From Pseudomonadota bacterium (lineage in GTDB: Bacteria; Pseudomonadota; Alphaproteobacteria; Sphingomonadales; Sphingomonadaceae): DNA of 53,971 nucleotides. The position numbers were made by a program, and so were the translations under genes. The stretch is taken from assembly GCA_023426225.1 (NCBI GenBank), contig JAFABD010000099.1, forward strand, positions 1 through 53,971. Direction: 5' to 3'. Below the pieces are notes generated by a model. That model worked only from the letters and a program-made list of their open reading frames with translations. It was not told where the DNA came from and ran no database searches. This document shows positions 35,280-43,989 of the stretch, piece by piece. Each line of letters opens with the position of its first letter. Within the stretch, counting starts at the first letter, position 1.

Positions 35280-37082
35280 TCAGGCCGCGCGGAACATTTC
35301 CGGCTCGAGCGCCATCACCGTCTCGCTCCCCGCCTCGATCTTGCGGCGCAGCGCACTCGCGTCGGGCAGGAAGCGCTCGCCATAGAAGCGCGCGGTAACC
35401 AGCTTGGTCTTCAGGAACTTGGCGTCACCGGTTCCGGCCGCAAGCTGCTCGGTCGCCGCGCGCGCCATCTTCAGCCACATCAGGCCCAGAGCGACGGTGC
35501 CCGTCAGCTGCATATAGGGATAAGCGCCCGCGCCGACATGGTTCGGGTTCTGGAAACCATTGGCGGCAAGCCACATCGTGGCACCCTGCAGATGCCCCAG
35601 CGCCTTTTCGAGCGCTTCCGCCAGCGGCGCGAGCTGTTCGTCGCCCTTGCCGGCTGCCACCTCGTCGCCGACCATCTTGAAGAAGGCCTGGACGGCGCGC
35701 CCGCCATTCATCGCGAGCTTGCGGCCGACCAGATCCATCGCCTGAACGCCGTTGGTGCCCTCATAGATCATGGCGATACGGGCATCGCGCACATACTGCT
35801 CCATGCCCCATTCGGCGATATAGCCATGCCCGCCATAGACCTGCTGCGCGTCGGTCGCGACCTTGTAGCCGATGTCGGTGCCGAAGCCCTTGATGACCGG
35901 CGTGAGCAGTCCGATCAGATCACCCGCAAGCTGACGGGCCTCCTCGCTCTCGGCCTGGTGCTCAAGATCGACCTGCAGCGCCCCCCACAAGCACAGTGCC
36001 CGCAGGCCCTCGGTCAGCGACTTCGCTTCCATCAGCATGCGACGCACATCGGGATGCACGAAAAGCGTGTCGGCCTTCTCACCCGGCTCCGCCGGCCCCG
36101 TGAGCGCACGCCCCTGGCGACGATCGCCGGCGTACTGGACCGCATTCTGGAGCGCCGTTTCCGCCACGCCGAGCCCCTGCAGGCCGACACCCAGACGTGC
36201 TGCGTTCATCATGATGAACATCGCGGCGAGACCTTTCATCTCGTCGCCGACGAGCCACCCCTTGGCCCCGTCATAGTTCATGACGCAGGTGGCGTTGCCG
36301 TGAATGCCCATCTTGTGCTCGATCGAGCCGCAGGTGACCGCGTTGCGCTCGCCCAGCGAACCATCGTCGTTCACCAGGAACTTCGGTACCAGAAAGAGCG
36401 AGATTCCCTTGGTGCTGTCGGGTGCGCCGGGCGTCTTGGCAAGCACCAGATGGATGATGTTGCTCGTCAGGTCGTGCTCGCCCGACGAGATGAAGATTTT
36501 GGTCCCGGTCACCGACCAGCTGCCATCGGCGTTCGGCTCGGCACGGGTACGGATCAAGCCCAGATCGGTGCCGCAATGCGGTTCGGTGAGGTTCATCGTC
36601 CCTCCCCATTCACCCGCCACCATCCGCGGCACGTACTTGGCCTTCTGCTCGTCCGAGCCCTTGACCAACAGAGCGGCGATCGCGCCGTGCGTCAGCCCCG
36701 GATACATGGCGAACGCCATGTTGGCGCTGACCATATATTCCTCGAACGCGCTCGCGATGACGTGCGGCATGCCCTGCCCGCCAAACTCCACGGGCGCGCT
36801 CAGCGTTCCCCAGCCGCTCTCGGTGAACTTGGCATAGGCTTCCTTGAAACCGTCCGGCGTCGTGACGCTGCCGTCGTCGTGGCGGGTGCAGCCCTGCTGG
36901 TCGCCGCTGTGGTTCAGCGGAAACAGCACTTCGGCAACAAAGCGACCACCCTCATCCAGGATCGCGTCGACCATGTCGGGCGTCGCGTTCTCAAAGCCGG
37001 GAAGCCCGGCGAAGCGATCGAGCCCGACCACCGATTCCAGGATAAAGCGCGTATCGCGCACGGGCGGAGTATATTGCGGCAT
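35280..37082 (-). CDS. Acyl-CoA dehydrogenase (long, C-terminally extended type)
   Basis: A 600-residue FAD enzyme that oxidises acyl-CoA to enoyl-CoA. Domains: N-terminal helical (GWGTLSAPVEFGGQGMPHVI), middle beta (MNLTEPHCGTDLGLIRTRAEP, ITKIFISSGEHD-like strand GTKIFISSGEHD), C-terminal helical with DAQQVYGGHGYIAEWGMEQYVRDARI and the catalytic-base glutamate in MIYEGTNGVQAMDLVGRK, plus an extra C-terminal helical domain ending the 600 residues. This layout matches the long family that includes DmdC-type (methylmercaptopropionyl-CoA) and FadE-like enzymes; the substrate is not readable. A MerR regulator lies 11 bases upstream in the same operon. Confidence 0.92.
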   Translation of the reverse strand: MPQYTPPVRDTRFILESVVGLDRFAGLPGFENATPDMVDAILDEGGRFVAEVLFPLNHSGDQQGCTRHDDGSVTTPDGFKEAYAKFTESGWGTLSAPVEFGGQGMPHVIASAFEEYMVSANMAFAMYPGLTHGAIAALLVKGSDEQKAKYVPRMVAGEWGGTMNLTEPHCGTDLGLIRTRAEPNADGSWSVTGTKIFISSGEHDLTSNIIHLVLAKTPGAPDSTKGISLFLVPKFLVNDDGSLGERNAVTCGSIEHKMGIHGNATCVMNYDGAKGWLVGDEMKGLAAMFIMMNAARLGVGLQGLGVAETALQNAVQYAGDRRQGRALTGPAEPGEKADTLFVHPDVRRMLMEAKSLTEGLRALCLWGALQVDLEHQAESEEARQLAGDLIGLLTPVIKGFGTDIGYKVATDAQQVYGGHGYIAEWGMEQYVRDARIAMIYEGTNGVQAMDLVGRKLAMNGGRAVQAFFKMVGDEVAAGKGDEQLAPLAEALEKALGHLQGATMWLAANGFQNPNHVGAGAYPYMQLTGTVALGLMWLKMARAATEQLAAGTGDAKFLKTKLVTARFYGERFLPDASALRRKIEAGSETVMALEPEMFRAA

Positions 37083-37093
37083 TCCAGGGTTCC

Positions 37094-37528
37094 TCAGGCT
37101 TGATTGATGTTCTGGAGCAGGTGGACGAACGAATCGAGTTCCTCGATCGCAGCGTCGATGTCGCGCTTTTGCGCTTCCAGCGATGCAATCCGCTCGCGGC
37201 AGCGCTCAAGCGTGACCTGACGCTGGACACGGCGACCATCGCCCATGTCGTAGAGGTCGAGCATCTCGCGAATTTCGGCCAGGCTGAAGCCGACGCGTTT
37301 GCCGCGAAGGATCCAGGCGAGCCGCGCGCGATCGCGATGCGAATAGATCCGCACCGTTCCCCGTCGCTCGGGCGCAATCAGGCCCTCATCCTCGTAAAAT
37401 CGAAGCGCGCGCGGGGTCACGCTGAACTCGGCGCACAGATCGGTGATGGAGAAGGCATCGCGGTCGGTGCGCGGTTCGATTGGCGCCAGACCCGCAACGT
37501 TCATAACGGCTTGAGCAGCAGCAGACAT
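37094..37528 (-). CDS. MerR-family transcriptional regulator, LiuR-like
   Basis: A 144-residue regulator. The MerR winged helix-turn-helix is visible from about 27 (FSITDLCAEFSVTPRALRFYEDEGLIAPERRGTVRIYSHRDRARL), followed by a coiled-coil dimerisation helix (RERIASLEAQKRDIDAAIEELDSFVHLL). No metal-binding cysteine loop is at the C-terminus, so it is not a MerR/CueR metal sensor; it resembles LiuR-type regulators of branched-chain and acyl-CoA breakdown. The ATG at 37528 is chosen because a LiuR-like operator ends 20 bases upstream. It lies 11 bases before the acyl-CoA dehydrogenase, most likely its target. Confidence 0.88.
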   Translation of the reverse strand: MSAAAQAVMNVAGLAPIEPRTDRDAFSITDLCAEFSVTPRALRFYEDEGLIAPERRGTVRIYSHRDRARLAWILRGKRVGFSLAEIREMLDLYDMGDGRRVQRQVTLERCRERIASLEAQKRDIDAAIEELDSFVHLLQNINQA

Positions 37529-37548
37529 GCCACGAATGTAATTTACCC

Positions 37549-37563
37549 TTACGTGAACGTCAA
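37549..37563 (-). promoter_or_regulatory. LiuR-like operator in the MerR promoter
   Basis: The minus strand reads TTGACGTTCACGTAA, close to the LiuR motif (TTTACGT-AACGT-type) predicted upstream of branched-chain catabolic genes in proteobacteria. TTGACG also makes a good -35; 17 bases on is TACATT (37540-37535), a fair -10. The operator thus sits between -35 and -10, the normal MerR geometry. Transcription would begin at about the MerR ATG, so the message may be leaderless. Confidence 0.55.
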
Positions 37564-37610
37564 TAAGGTGCACATGCCGGTTCCGGCTCCGCCCGCCTCC
37601 GGCCGGCGCT

Positions 37611-38153
37611 TCAATCGCTGCACAGCATCCGCCCGCCCCGATCGCGCAATGCGACCGCCTCGGCGCCCGAATCGCTGATGCGTTCGACGCTGAGTCCCGA
37701 CAGCGAGGCTCGTCCGGTGCACGCGGACGAACACCCCGCCGGAACAGCTCCCGGAAAGCAGATCACGTCTCCGTCGATCCGCGCCTCGAACCGGCAGTTC
37801 GGCCCCAATGTCAGCGACAGCCGGTCGCCGTCGCGCGTCGCGGTCCCGTTCGCACTGCATGCATGCGATTCGCCGTAATCGACGATCACGCCCGCGCGCA
37901 ACGAAGCCGCTTCGTTCGCCCCCGCCTTGGTTGCGGCGATGCAAAGCCGGTCACTCCCCCGCGCATAGACGCCCACCGGATCAAGATCGTCAGGAGCCCG
38001 AACCAGACCGCGTTCAGTCGCGGTGGCTTCGAGCTGCTCAGCCGGATCGGCAGCGGCAACAGGCTTGTTCGGGCCGCCGTTACAGCCGGGGACCAGCAAG
38101 AGCGCCGGCATTGACCACAAGGCCGCCAAGGCTGCCCCTCGCCAATCCGTCAT
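37611..38153 (-). CDS. Hypothetical lipoprotein
   Basis: A 180-residue protein with a lipoprotein signal peptide: a hydrophobic core (AALAALWSMPALLLVPGC) ending in a lipobox LVPGC with the lipidated Cys at 24. The mature part contains several more cysteines (RLCIAATKAG, SHACSANGT, NCRFEARIDGDVICFPG, GCSSACTG), which could form disulfides in the periplasm. No named family recognised. It overlaps the hisI stop by ATGA, so it is translated with hisI although the two have no known link. Confidence 0.7.
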   Translation of the reverse strand: MTDWRGAALAALWSMPALLLVPGCNGGPNKPVAAADPAEQLEATATERGLVRAPDDLDPVGVYARGSDRLCIAATKAGANEAASLRAGVIVDYGESHACSANGTATRDGDRLSLTLGPNCRFEARIDGDVICFPGAVPAGCSSACTGRASLSGLSVERISDSGAEAVALRDRGGRMLCSD

Positions 38154-38515
38154 TCCTCGTCGCGGACCAGTCGGCCGCCTTCGATCCGACGAAAGAAGCA
38201 ACTGCGCGCGCCCGTGTGGCATGCAGGACCGGCCGGCTCAACCTTGAGCCACAGCGCATCCTGATCACAGTCGATCCGCGCCTCGACGACCCGCAAGACA
38301 TGCCCCGAAGTCTCGCCCTTCTTCCACAGCCGGCCGCGGCTGCGCGACCAGAAATGCGCCTCGCCGGTGTCCAGCGTTCGCGCCAGCGCCTCGGCATTCA
38401 TGTGCGCGAGCATCAAAAGCTCGCCCGAGGCTGCGTCGGTCGCCACGGCGGTTATCAGGCCGGCGGCGTCGTATTTCGGGTCGAGCGTCAGCCCGCTATC
38501 GCGTTGGTCGGTCAC
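38150..38515 (-). CDS. hisI: Phosphoribosyl-AMP cyclohydrolase
   Basis: Third step of histidine synthesis: hydrolyses PR-AMP to ProFAR. The 121-residue product has the HisI motifs WSRSRGRLWKKGETSGH and the metal-binding DCDQD and GPACHTGARSCFF (Zn cysteines C83, C99, C106). The GTG at 38515 has an AAGGAGG ribosome site five bases upstream, the best start by far over ATGs at 38533 and 38560. It is separate from the other his genes, as in many alphaproteobacteria, and diverges from purF. Confidence 0.95.
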   Translation of the reverse strand: MTDQRDSGLTLDPKYDAAGLITAVATDAASGELLMLAHMNAEALARTLDTGEAHFWSRSRGRLWKKGETSGHVLRVVEARIDCDQDALWLKVEPAGPACHTGARSCFFRRIEGGRLVRDEE

Positions 38516-38637
38516 GCGATCCTCCTTAACCATCTCCGCGGCCGCGCGGGAACAAAACATTTGTGACAGGCGGGCGACAAACGCGATTCGAGCGCCTATA
38601 TGCCCGCTCGATTCCCCGCGAACCCCACCGAGGGACG

Positions 38638-40092
38638 ATGATTACCACCAATCCGTTCGACGATGACAAGCTGCGCGAAGAATGCGGCATTTTCGGCGTT
38701 TCCGGCGCCGATGGTGCCGCCGCGCTCGTGGCGCTTGGCCTTCACGCACTCCAGCATCGCGGCCAGGAGGCCGCAGGCATCACCAGCTTTGACGGGCATG
38801 AGTTCCATACGCACCGTGCGATGGGACATGTGGCCGGCAATTTCGACCGCGACGAGGTGATTCGGGCGCTCCCCGGACCCACCGCGTGCGGCCATGTTCG
38901 CTACTCGACGACCGGTGAGACGGCGCTGCGCAACGTCCAGCCGCTCTATGCGGAGCTGGCGAGCGGCGGCTTTGCGGTCGCGCACAACGGCAATCTGTCG
39001 AACGCGCTCCGGCTGCGTCGCGACCTGGTTCGCCGCGGCGCCATCTTTCAGTCGACCTCGGACACCGAGGTCATCATCCACCTCGTCGCGACCTCGGCAT
39101 ATCGTACGCTGATCGATCGTTTCATCGACGCGCTGAAGCAGATCGAGGGTGCCTATTCGCTGATCTGCATGACGCCCGAAGGAATGATCGCCTGCCGCGA
39201 TCCGCTCGGTATCCGCCCGTTGGTGATGGGGCGCCTCGGCGATTCGGTGATCGTCGCATCCGAGACGGTCGCGCTCGACGTTGTCGGTGCCGAATATGTC
39301 CGCGACGTCGAGCCGGGCGAACTGCTCATCATCAAGGGCAGCGAAATCGCCTCGCACAAGCCGTTCGCACCGATGGCGCCGCGGCCCTGCATCTTCGAAT
39401 ATGTCTATTTCTCCCGCCCCGATTCGATCAGCGAAAACCGCTCGGTCTATTCGGTGCGCAAGGCGATCGGCGCCCAGCTTGCGCTCGAGGCGCCGGTGGA
39501 GGCCGATCTGGTCGTGCCTGTTCCCGATTCGGGCGTCCCCGCCGCGATCGGTTACGCCCAGCAGTCGGGCATCCCGTTCGAGCTGGGGATCATCCGGTCG
39601 CACTATGTCGGCCGCACCTTCATCCAGCCCGGGGACAAGGTCCGCCACCTCGGCGTCAAGCTCAAGCACAATGCCAATCGCGAGCTGATCGCGGGCAAGC
39701 GGATCGTCCTGATCGACGATTCGATCGTGCGCGGCACCACCAGCCTCAAGATCGTGCAGATGATGCGTGAAGCCGGGGCCGCCGAGGTGCACATGCGCAT
39801 CGCATCGCCGCCGACGCGGCACAGCTGCTTCTACGGCGTCGACACGCCCGAACGCGCGAAGCTGCTCGCGGCCAAGATGGACGTGGGCGGCATGACCGAC
39901 TTCATCCAGGCCGACACGCTCGCTTTCATCAGCATCGACGGGCTCTATCAGGCGCTCGGTGAAGCACGGAAGCCGGGCGCTCCCAAATATTGCGACGCCT
40001 GCTTCACCGGCGACTATCCCACGACGCTGACCGACCAGGACGAGCTTCAGCCCGTCGATCAGTTCGCGCTGTTGGAAGAACGCGTCGGCTGA
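38638..40092 (+). CDS. purF: Amidophosphoribosyltransferase
   Basis: First committed step of purine synthesis: makes phosphoribosylamine from PRPP and glutamine. The 484-residue product has a short propeptide before the N-terminal nucleophile Cys16 (KLREECGIFG), the glutaminase domain (LGLHALQHRGQEAAGI, RYSTTGE, VAHNGNLSNA) and the phosphoribosyltransferase domain with the PRPP loop IVLIDDSIVRGTTS. The ATG at 38638 follows GAGGG and is preferred over an in-frame ATG at 38563. The C-terminal YCDACFTGDYPTTLTD is typical of the Fe-S-containing PurF class. Confidence 0.97.
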   Translation: MITTNPFDDDKLREECGIFGVSGADGAAALVALGLHALQHRGQEAAGITSFDGHEFHTHRAMGHVAGNFDRDEVIRALPGPTACGHVRYSTTGETALRNVQPLYAELASGGFAVAHNGNLSNALRLRRDLVRRGAIFQSTSDTEVIIHLVATSAYRTLIDRFIDALKQIEGAYSLICMTPEGMIACRDPLGIRPLVMGRLGDSVIVASETVALDVVGAEYVRDVEPGELLIIKGSEIASHKPFAPMAPRPCIFEYVYFSRPDSISENRSVYSVRKAIGAQLALEAPVEADLVVPVPDSGVPAAIGYAQQSGIPFELGIIRSHYVGRTFIQPGDKVRHLGVKLKHNANRELIAGKRIVLIDDSIVRGTTSLKIVQMMREAGAAEVHMRIASPPTRHSCFYGVDTPERAKLLAAKMDVGGMTDFIQADTLAFISIDGLYQALGEARKPGAPKYCDACFTGDYPTTLTDQDELQPVDQFALLEERVG

Positions 40093-40194
40093 CGCAGATC
40101 AAGGCGTGCGGTGCCGCTTTCGCCAAGCGGCCCGCACGCCATCGTCCGCGCAGATCCTGCCGTGGGCTGGGCCTGAATGCCGCCAGGAAGAATG

Positions 40195-40905
40195 ATGACC
40201 GCCAAACCGCTTGCAGACCAGATTGCCCTCGTCACCGGCGCCAGCCGCGGGATCGGTGCCGCCACCGCACGCGCGCTTGCCGCAGCCGGAGCGCATGTGA
40301 TCCTCACCGCCCGCACTGCGGGCGCGCTCGAGGAAGTCGAGCAGTCGATCCACGAAGCGGGCGGCACCGCGACCATCGCGCCGATGGATCTGACCGAGAA
40401 CGAGAGCGTGGCGCGCCTCGCGGCAGCCGTCGCCGAACGCTGGCCGGCGCTCGATATGCTCGTGCTCAACGCGGGCGCGCTCGGGACGCTCAGCGCGTTT
40501 CCGGCCATCGACTTCAAGGAGTTTGCGCGCGTGCTGACGCTCAACGTCACCGCGCAGGCTGCGATTCTGGCGACGTTCGATCCGCTGCTCCGCCGTTCAT
40601 CGGGCGCACGCGTCGTTGGGCTGACGTCCAGCGTCGCACGCACGCCGCGCGCCTATTGGGGCGTCTATGGGGCGTCCAAGGCCGCCTTCGAAAACATTGT
40701 CGCGAGCTATGGCGAAGAGGTGCGGAACACCACCGCGATCCGGACCGCGATCGTCGATCCGGGGGCCACGCGTACCAAGATGCGCGAGCGGGCCTTTCCG
40801 GGCGAGGATCCGGCCAGCGTCAAGCCGCCCGAGACGGTGGCCGAGCGGATTGCGGCGCTGCTCATCCAGGGCTTTGAAACCGGGCATTATGAACGGGTCG
40901 GCTGA
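40195..40905 (+). CDS. SDR-family oxidoreductase
   Basis: A 236-residue short-chain dehydrogenase/reductase. The classical motifs are visible: the nucleotide-binding TGASRGIGAA near the N-terminus, LVLNAGALG (NNAG-like), the Ser in GLTSSVARTPRAYW, and the catalytic Tyr-x-x-x-Lys in VYGASKAAFEN. The ATG at 40195 lies 5 bases after an AGGAAG ribosome site. TARTAGA after the second strand suggests NADP preference. The substrate is unknown. It follows purF by 102 bases and is convergent with photolyase. Confidence 0.9.
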   Translation: MTAKPLADQIALVTGASRGIGAATARALAAAGAHVILTARTAGALEEVEQSIHEAGGTATIAPMDLTENESVARLAAAVAERWPALDMLVLNAGALGTLSAFPAIDFKEFARVLTLNVTAQAAILATFDPLLRRSSGARVVGLTSSVARTPRAYWGVYGASKAAFENIVASYGEEVRNTTAIRTAIVDPGATRTKMRERAFPGEDPASVKPPETVAERIAALLIQGFETGHYERVG

Positions 40906-40935
40906 CGCACCTGCACGCCGCCGCACTTAGACACC

Positions 40936-42327
40936 TCATCGCAGCGACGCGAACGCCGCAAGTGCCCTTTCACGCGCCGCGCGATGTTCGATGCGCTTGG
41001 CCGGATAGCCCGCAGGCCGACGGCCGGCCGCGTGCGGATCGTGGATCACATCGTCGTTCAGGTGCGCAAGTTCGGGCACCCAGCGGCGGATATAGCCCGC
41101 CGAATCGAACTTTTCGGACTGGCTGAGCGGCGCCATGATGCGAACGAACATGTTGGCATCAATCCCTGTCCCGGCGACCCACTGCCAGTTCACCGCGTTG
41201 CTGGCATAGTCGGCATCGACCAACGTATCCCAGAACCATCGCTCGCCCTCGCGCCAGTCGATCAGCAGGTGCTTCACCAGAAAGCTCGCCGCGATCATGC
41301 GGACGCGATTGTGCATCCAGCCGGTCGCCCACAACTCGCGCATACCCGCATCGACGATCGGATAACCGGTCCGTCCACGCTGCCAGGCGCACAGATCCGC
41401 CGCCGCGTCTTCATGGCGTGGGTCGCGCCACGGGAACGCGTCGAATACGGGCTTCCCGTTGCGCGCGCCATAGTCGGGGAGCTGAAGGATCACATTCTGC
41501 GCATAGTCACGCCAGCCCAGCTCGGCGAGAAACACCGGATCGGCGGCCCCCGCCATGCCCTCGGCCTCGGCGGCGAGCAGCCTGTGCCAGATCTGCGACG
41601 GTGTGATCTCGCCGAAATGAAGATGGGGGGACAGGCGCGAACTGCCGGCGATTGCGGGGAGGTTCCGTGCCTCCGGATAGGCGGCGGCGTTGCCCGCGAA
41701 CCGTGCGAGCGCCGCCTCGGCCCCGGCCTCACCCGGCGTCCACATCTGGGCAAACCCGGCAGCCCAGTCGGGCGCGTCCGGCAACAATTCCCAATCCGAT
41801 AGCGCGTCGCTCGACGGCCAGACATCCGGCGCCGTGATCCGGACCGGCGCGGCGAGCGGGGCCGCCGGCGGCATCCGCTGCTGCAACGCCCGCCAGAAAG
41901 GTGTGAAAATGCGATACGGCGTCCCGCCTCCGCTCCGTACGCTTCCCGGCGGGGCGAGATAGTTGCCCGCGTGGCAGATGAGTTCGAGCTGTTGGCCCGC
42001 GGCTCGTTCGGCGTTGCGCCACCAGGGTTCGTAATGCCGCACCGCATGGACCCGCGTCGCCCCGGTCTCGGCGGCGAGATCGGCCAGCACCGCCTCACTC
42101 CGGCCGCGCCGCAGGATCAGACGCGATCCGCGTGCGCGCAGGTCGGCGCCCAGCGCCGCCAGGCTGTGATGCAGCCACCATCGCGACGCGCCGCCCATTC
42201 GCCGGTGCCGGGGCGTCTCGTCATCGAGGATATATACCGGAACCACCGGGCCGTCGGCCAGCGCCGCGGCCAGTGCAGGCTGGTCGTGAAGGCGAAGGTC
42301 GCGGCGCAGCCAGAGGAGAGTGACCAT
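40936..42327 (-). CDS. phrB: Deoxyribodipyrimidine photolyase (class I CPD)
   Basis: A 463-residue light-driven DNA repair enzyme that splits cyclobutane pyrimidine dimers. N-terminal antenna-binding domain (LLWLRRDLRLHDQPAL, VVPVYILDDE) and C-terminal FAD-binding helical domain with LAELGWRDYAQNVILQ, GRTGYPIVDAGMRELWATGWMHNRVRMI, DYASNAVNWQWVAGTG (the NWQW-type tip) and MFVRIMAPLSQSEKFD. It is downstream of and 9 bases from the deacetylase-like gene on the same strand. Confidence 0.95.
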   Translation of the reverse strand: MVTLLWLRRDLRLHDQPALAAALADGPVVPVYILDDETPRHRRMGGASRWWLHHSLAALGADLRARGSRLILRRGRSEAVLADLAAETGATRVHAVRHYEPWWRNAERAAGQQLELICHAGNYLAPPGSVRSGGGTPYRIFTPFWRALQQRMPPAAPLAAPVRITAPDVWPSSDALSDWELLPDAPDWAAGFAQMWTPGEAGAEAALARFAGNAAAYPEARNLPAIAGSSRLSPHLHFGEITPSQIWHRLLAAEAEGMAGAADPVFLAELGWRDYAQNVILQLPDYGARNGKPVFDAFPWRDPRHEDAAADLCAWQRGRTGYPIVDAGMRELWATGWMHNRVRMIAASFLVKHLLIDWREGERWFWDTLVDADYASNAVNWQWVAGTGIDANMFVRIMAPLSQSEKFDSAGYIRRWVPELAHLNDDVIHDPHAAGRRPAGYPAKRIEHRAARERALAAFASLR

Positions 42328-42336
42328 TCCCCTGCC

Positions 42337-43302
42337 CTAGCCCGCCGCCGCGTCGCCGCGACCTGTCCCATCGTTCAGGAGCGCAGCCGTACCGGGACGC
42401 CCCGCCATCATCGCCTCGCCCATCGCACGGATCGCCGCGACATGCCGTGCCGCGACGGCCATGGCATCCTCGCCATAGCCGCCTCCGAGCGTCAGGGCGG
42501 CCGGAATGCCCCGGGCGCGCAATGTTGCGGCGATCCAGCGTTCGCGCGCCGCCAACCCCTCCGCGCTCAGTGCCAGCCGTCCAAGACGGTCCCCGGCATA
42601 GGGATCGACACCCGCCTGATAGAGCACGAGATCCGGCCCGAAACCGTCGATCAGCCCCGGCAGCGTCGCCGCGAGCGCCGCCAGATAGGCTTCGTCACCG
42701 GCACCGTCGGGCAACGCCACATCGAGCGTCGAACGGGCTTTGCGCACCGGGAAGTTCTTTTCCGCATGGATCGAATAGGTGGCGATTTCCGGCCGCCCGG
42801 CAGTCAGCGCGGCGGTGCCGTCGCCCTGGTGCACGTCGCAGTCGACGATCAGCACGCGCCGTACCACGGCGCTTTCGACGAGTCGGTGCGCGACAATCGC
42901 AAGATCATTGAACACGCAAAACCCGGCGCCGGTATCGGCAAGCGCATGATGGCTTCCTCCCGCCGTATTGGCGGCAAAACCCTGATCCAGCGCGAGTTGC
43001 GCCGCACGCCAGGTACCGCCGGGCACCATCTGCGCGCGCAGCGCCACCGCGGGCGTCACCGGAAAGCCGATCCTTCGCTCCTTCACCGCGGGAACGCGCG
43101 CCTCGACCACTTCGGCGACATAATCGGGATCATGGATCGCGCTGATCCACGCGAGCGGCATCGGATCGGGCTCGAACCAGGTAAAGCGCGAACCCTCGGC
43201 GCGAAGCAGGTCGCGGACCAGTCCGTTCTTGTTCCACAAATAACGACTGCGCGCGGGCGCTGGCGCCACATAGACCGGATGATGGACCAGCGGGATCATC
43301 AC
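42337..43302 (-). CDS. Histone deacetylase-like (HDAC family) amidohydrolase
   Basis: A 321-residue Zn hydrolase of the acetoin/polyamine deacetylase (HDAC) superfamily. Signature segments: AIHDPDYVAEV, GGSHHALADTGAGFCVFNDLA with the paired catalytic histidines, the Zn-binding DCDVHQGDGTA, GVDPYAGDRLG and a GGGYGED near the end. Bacterial members remove acetyl groups from polyamines, acetoin-related or other small molecules; histones are absent here. It is the first gene of a pair with photolyase. Confidence 0.9.
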   Translation of the reverse strand: MMIPLVHHPVYVAPAPARSRYLWNKNGLVRDLLRAEGSRFTWFEPDPMPLAWISAIHDPDYVAEVVEARVPAVKERRIGFPVTPAVALRAQMVPGGTWRAAQLALDQGFAANTAGGSHHALADTGAGFCVFNDLAIVAHRLVESAVVRRVLIVDCDVHQGDGTAALTAGRPEIATYSIHAEKNFPVRKARSTLDVALPDGAGDEAYLAALAATLPGLIDGFGPDLVLYQAGVDPYAGDRLGRLALSAEGLAARERWIAATLRARGIPAALTLGGGYGEDAMAVAARHVAAIRAMGEAMMAGRPGTAALLNDGTGRGDAAAG

Positions 43303-43441
43303 AATTCAGGCTAGACGGCCGTCGGCGTTCCGCCAACCGGGCCATCGGGTCAGTGTGCCACCCGGTTGCCGGCACCCGACAATTCGGCGGCGCGTGCCGA
43401 TGCGGTGGCGCAGGCGCGAGCGAGGCGCTACATCGCGCTCG

Positions 43442-43924
43442 ATGACCGACCCTGCCACGCTTCCCTATCGCCCCTGCGCCGGGGTGATGCTCGTCAACCG
43501 CGCCGGCCGCGTTTTCGTGGGCCAGCGCCTCGATACCGCAATCGAGGCGTGGCAAATGCCGCAGGGCGGGATCGACCCCGGTGAACAGCCGCTCGAGGCC
43601 GCCTATCGCGAACTCTGGGAGGAAACCGGCGTGGCGCGCGATCTGGTCGAGTTCGTCGCCGAAGCCGGCGAGGAGTTGGTCTATGACCTGCCGCCGGATC
43701 TGGTCGGTCGTGTCTGGAAGGGGCGCTGGCGGGGGCAGCGCCAGCGCTGGTTCCTCTTCCGCTTCCTGGGCAACGACGATCAGGTCGATATCGCCACCCC
43801 CGAGCCCGAATTCCGCGCCTGGCGCTGGGTCGAACCGGCCGAGCTTCCCGAACTGATCGTGCCGTTCAAACGCGTCATCTATACCCGGCTGCTCGAGCTG
43901 TTCGGCGACGCGCTTCGTCGTTGA
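43442..43924 (+). CDS. rppH: RNA pyrophosphohydrolase (Nudix)
   Basis: Removes pyrophosphate from the 5' end of primary transcripts, opening them to RNase E-type decay. The 160-residue product has the RppH layout: LPYRPCAGVMLVNRAGRVFVGQRLD at the N-terminus, the Nudix box at about 43-65 (GGIDPGEQPLEAAYRELWEE, then TGV) and RQRWFLFRFLG, with the PEFRAWRWV segment. The ATG at 43442 is the usual start; an in-frame ATG at 43355 adds unsupported sequence. Related IalB-type names are used in Bartonella. Confidence 0.93.
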   Translation: MTDPATLPYRPCAGVMLVNRAGRVFVGQRLDTAIEAWQMPQGGIDPGEQPLEAAYRELWEETGVARDLVEFVAEAGEELVYDLPPDLVGRVWKGRWRGQRQRWFLFRFLGNDDQVDIATPEPEFRAWRWVEPAELPELIVPFKRVIYTRLLELFGDALRR

Positions 43925-43989
43925 GTGCCAACGGTTCGACGCGATCGGGCCTTTTTCCCGCCGTTCGGGCCGCGCATAAGGAAAGCGTG

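Noticed and set aside
40936..43302. Photolyase plus deacetylase-like gene as a light-response system
   Set aside because: The genes are adjacent on one strand, but each is a common housekeeping-type gene and no photoreceptor or regulator lies with them.
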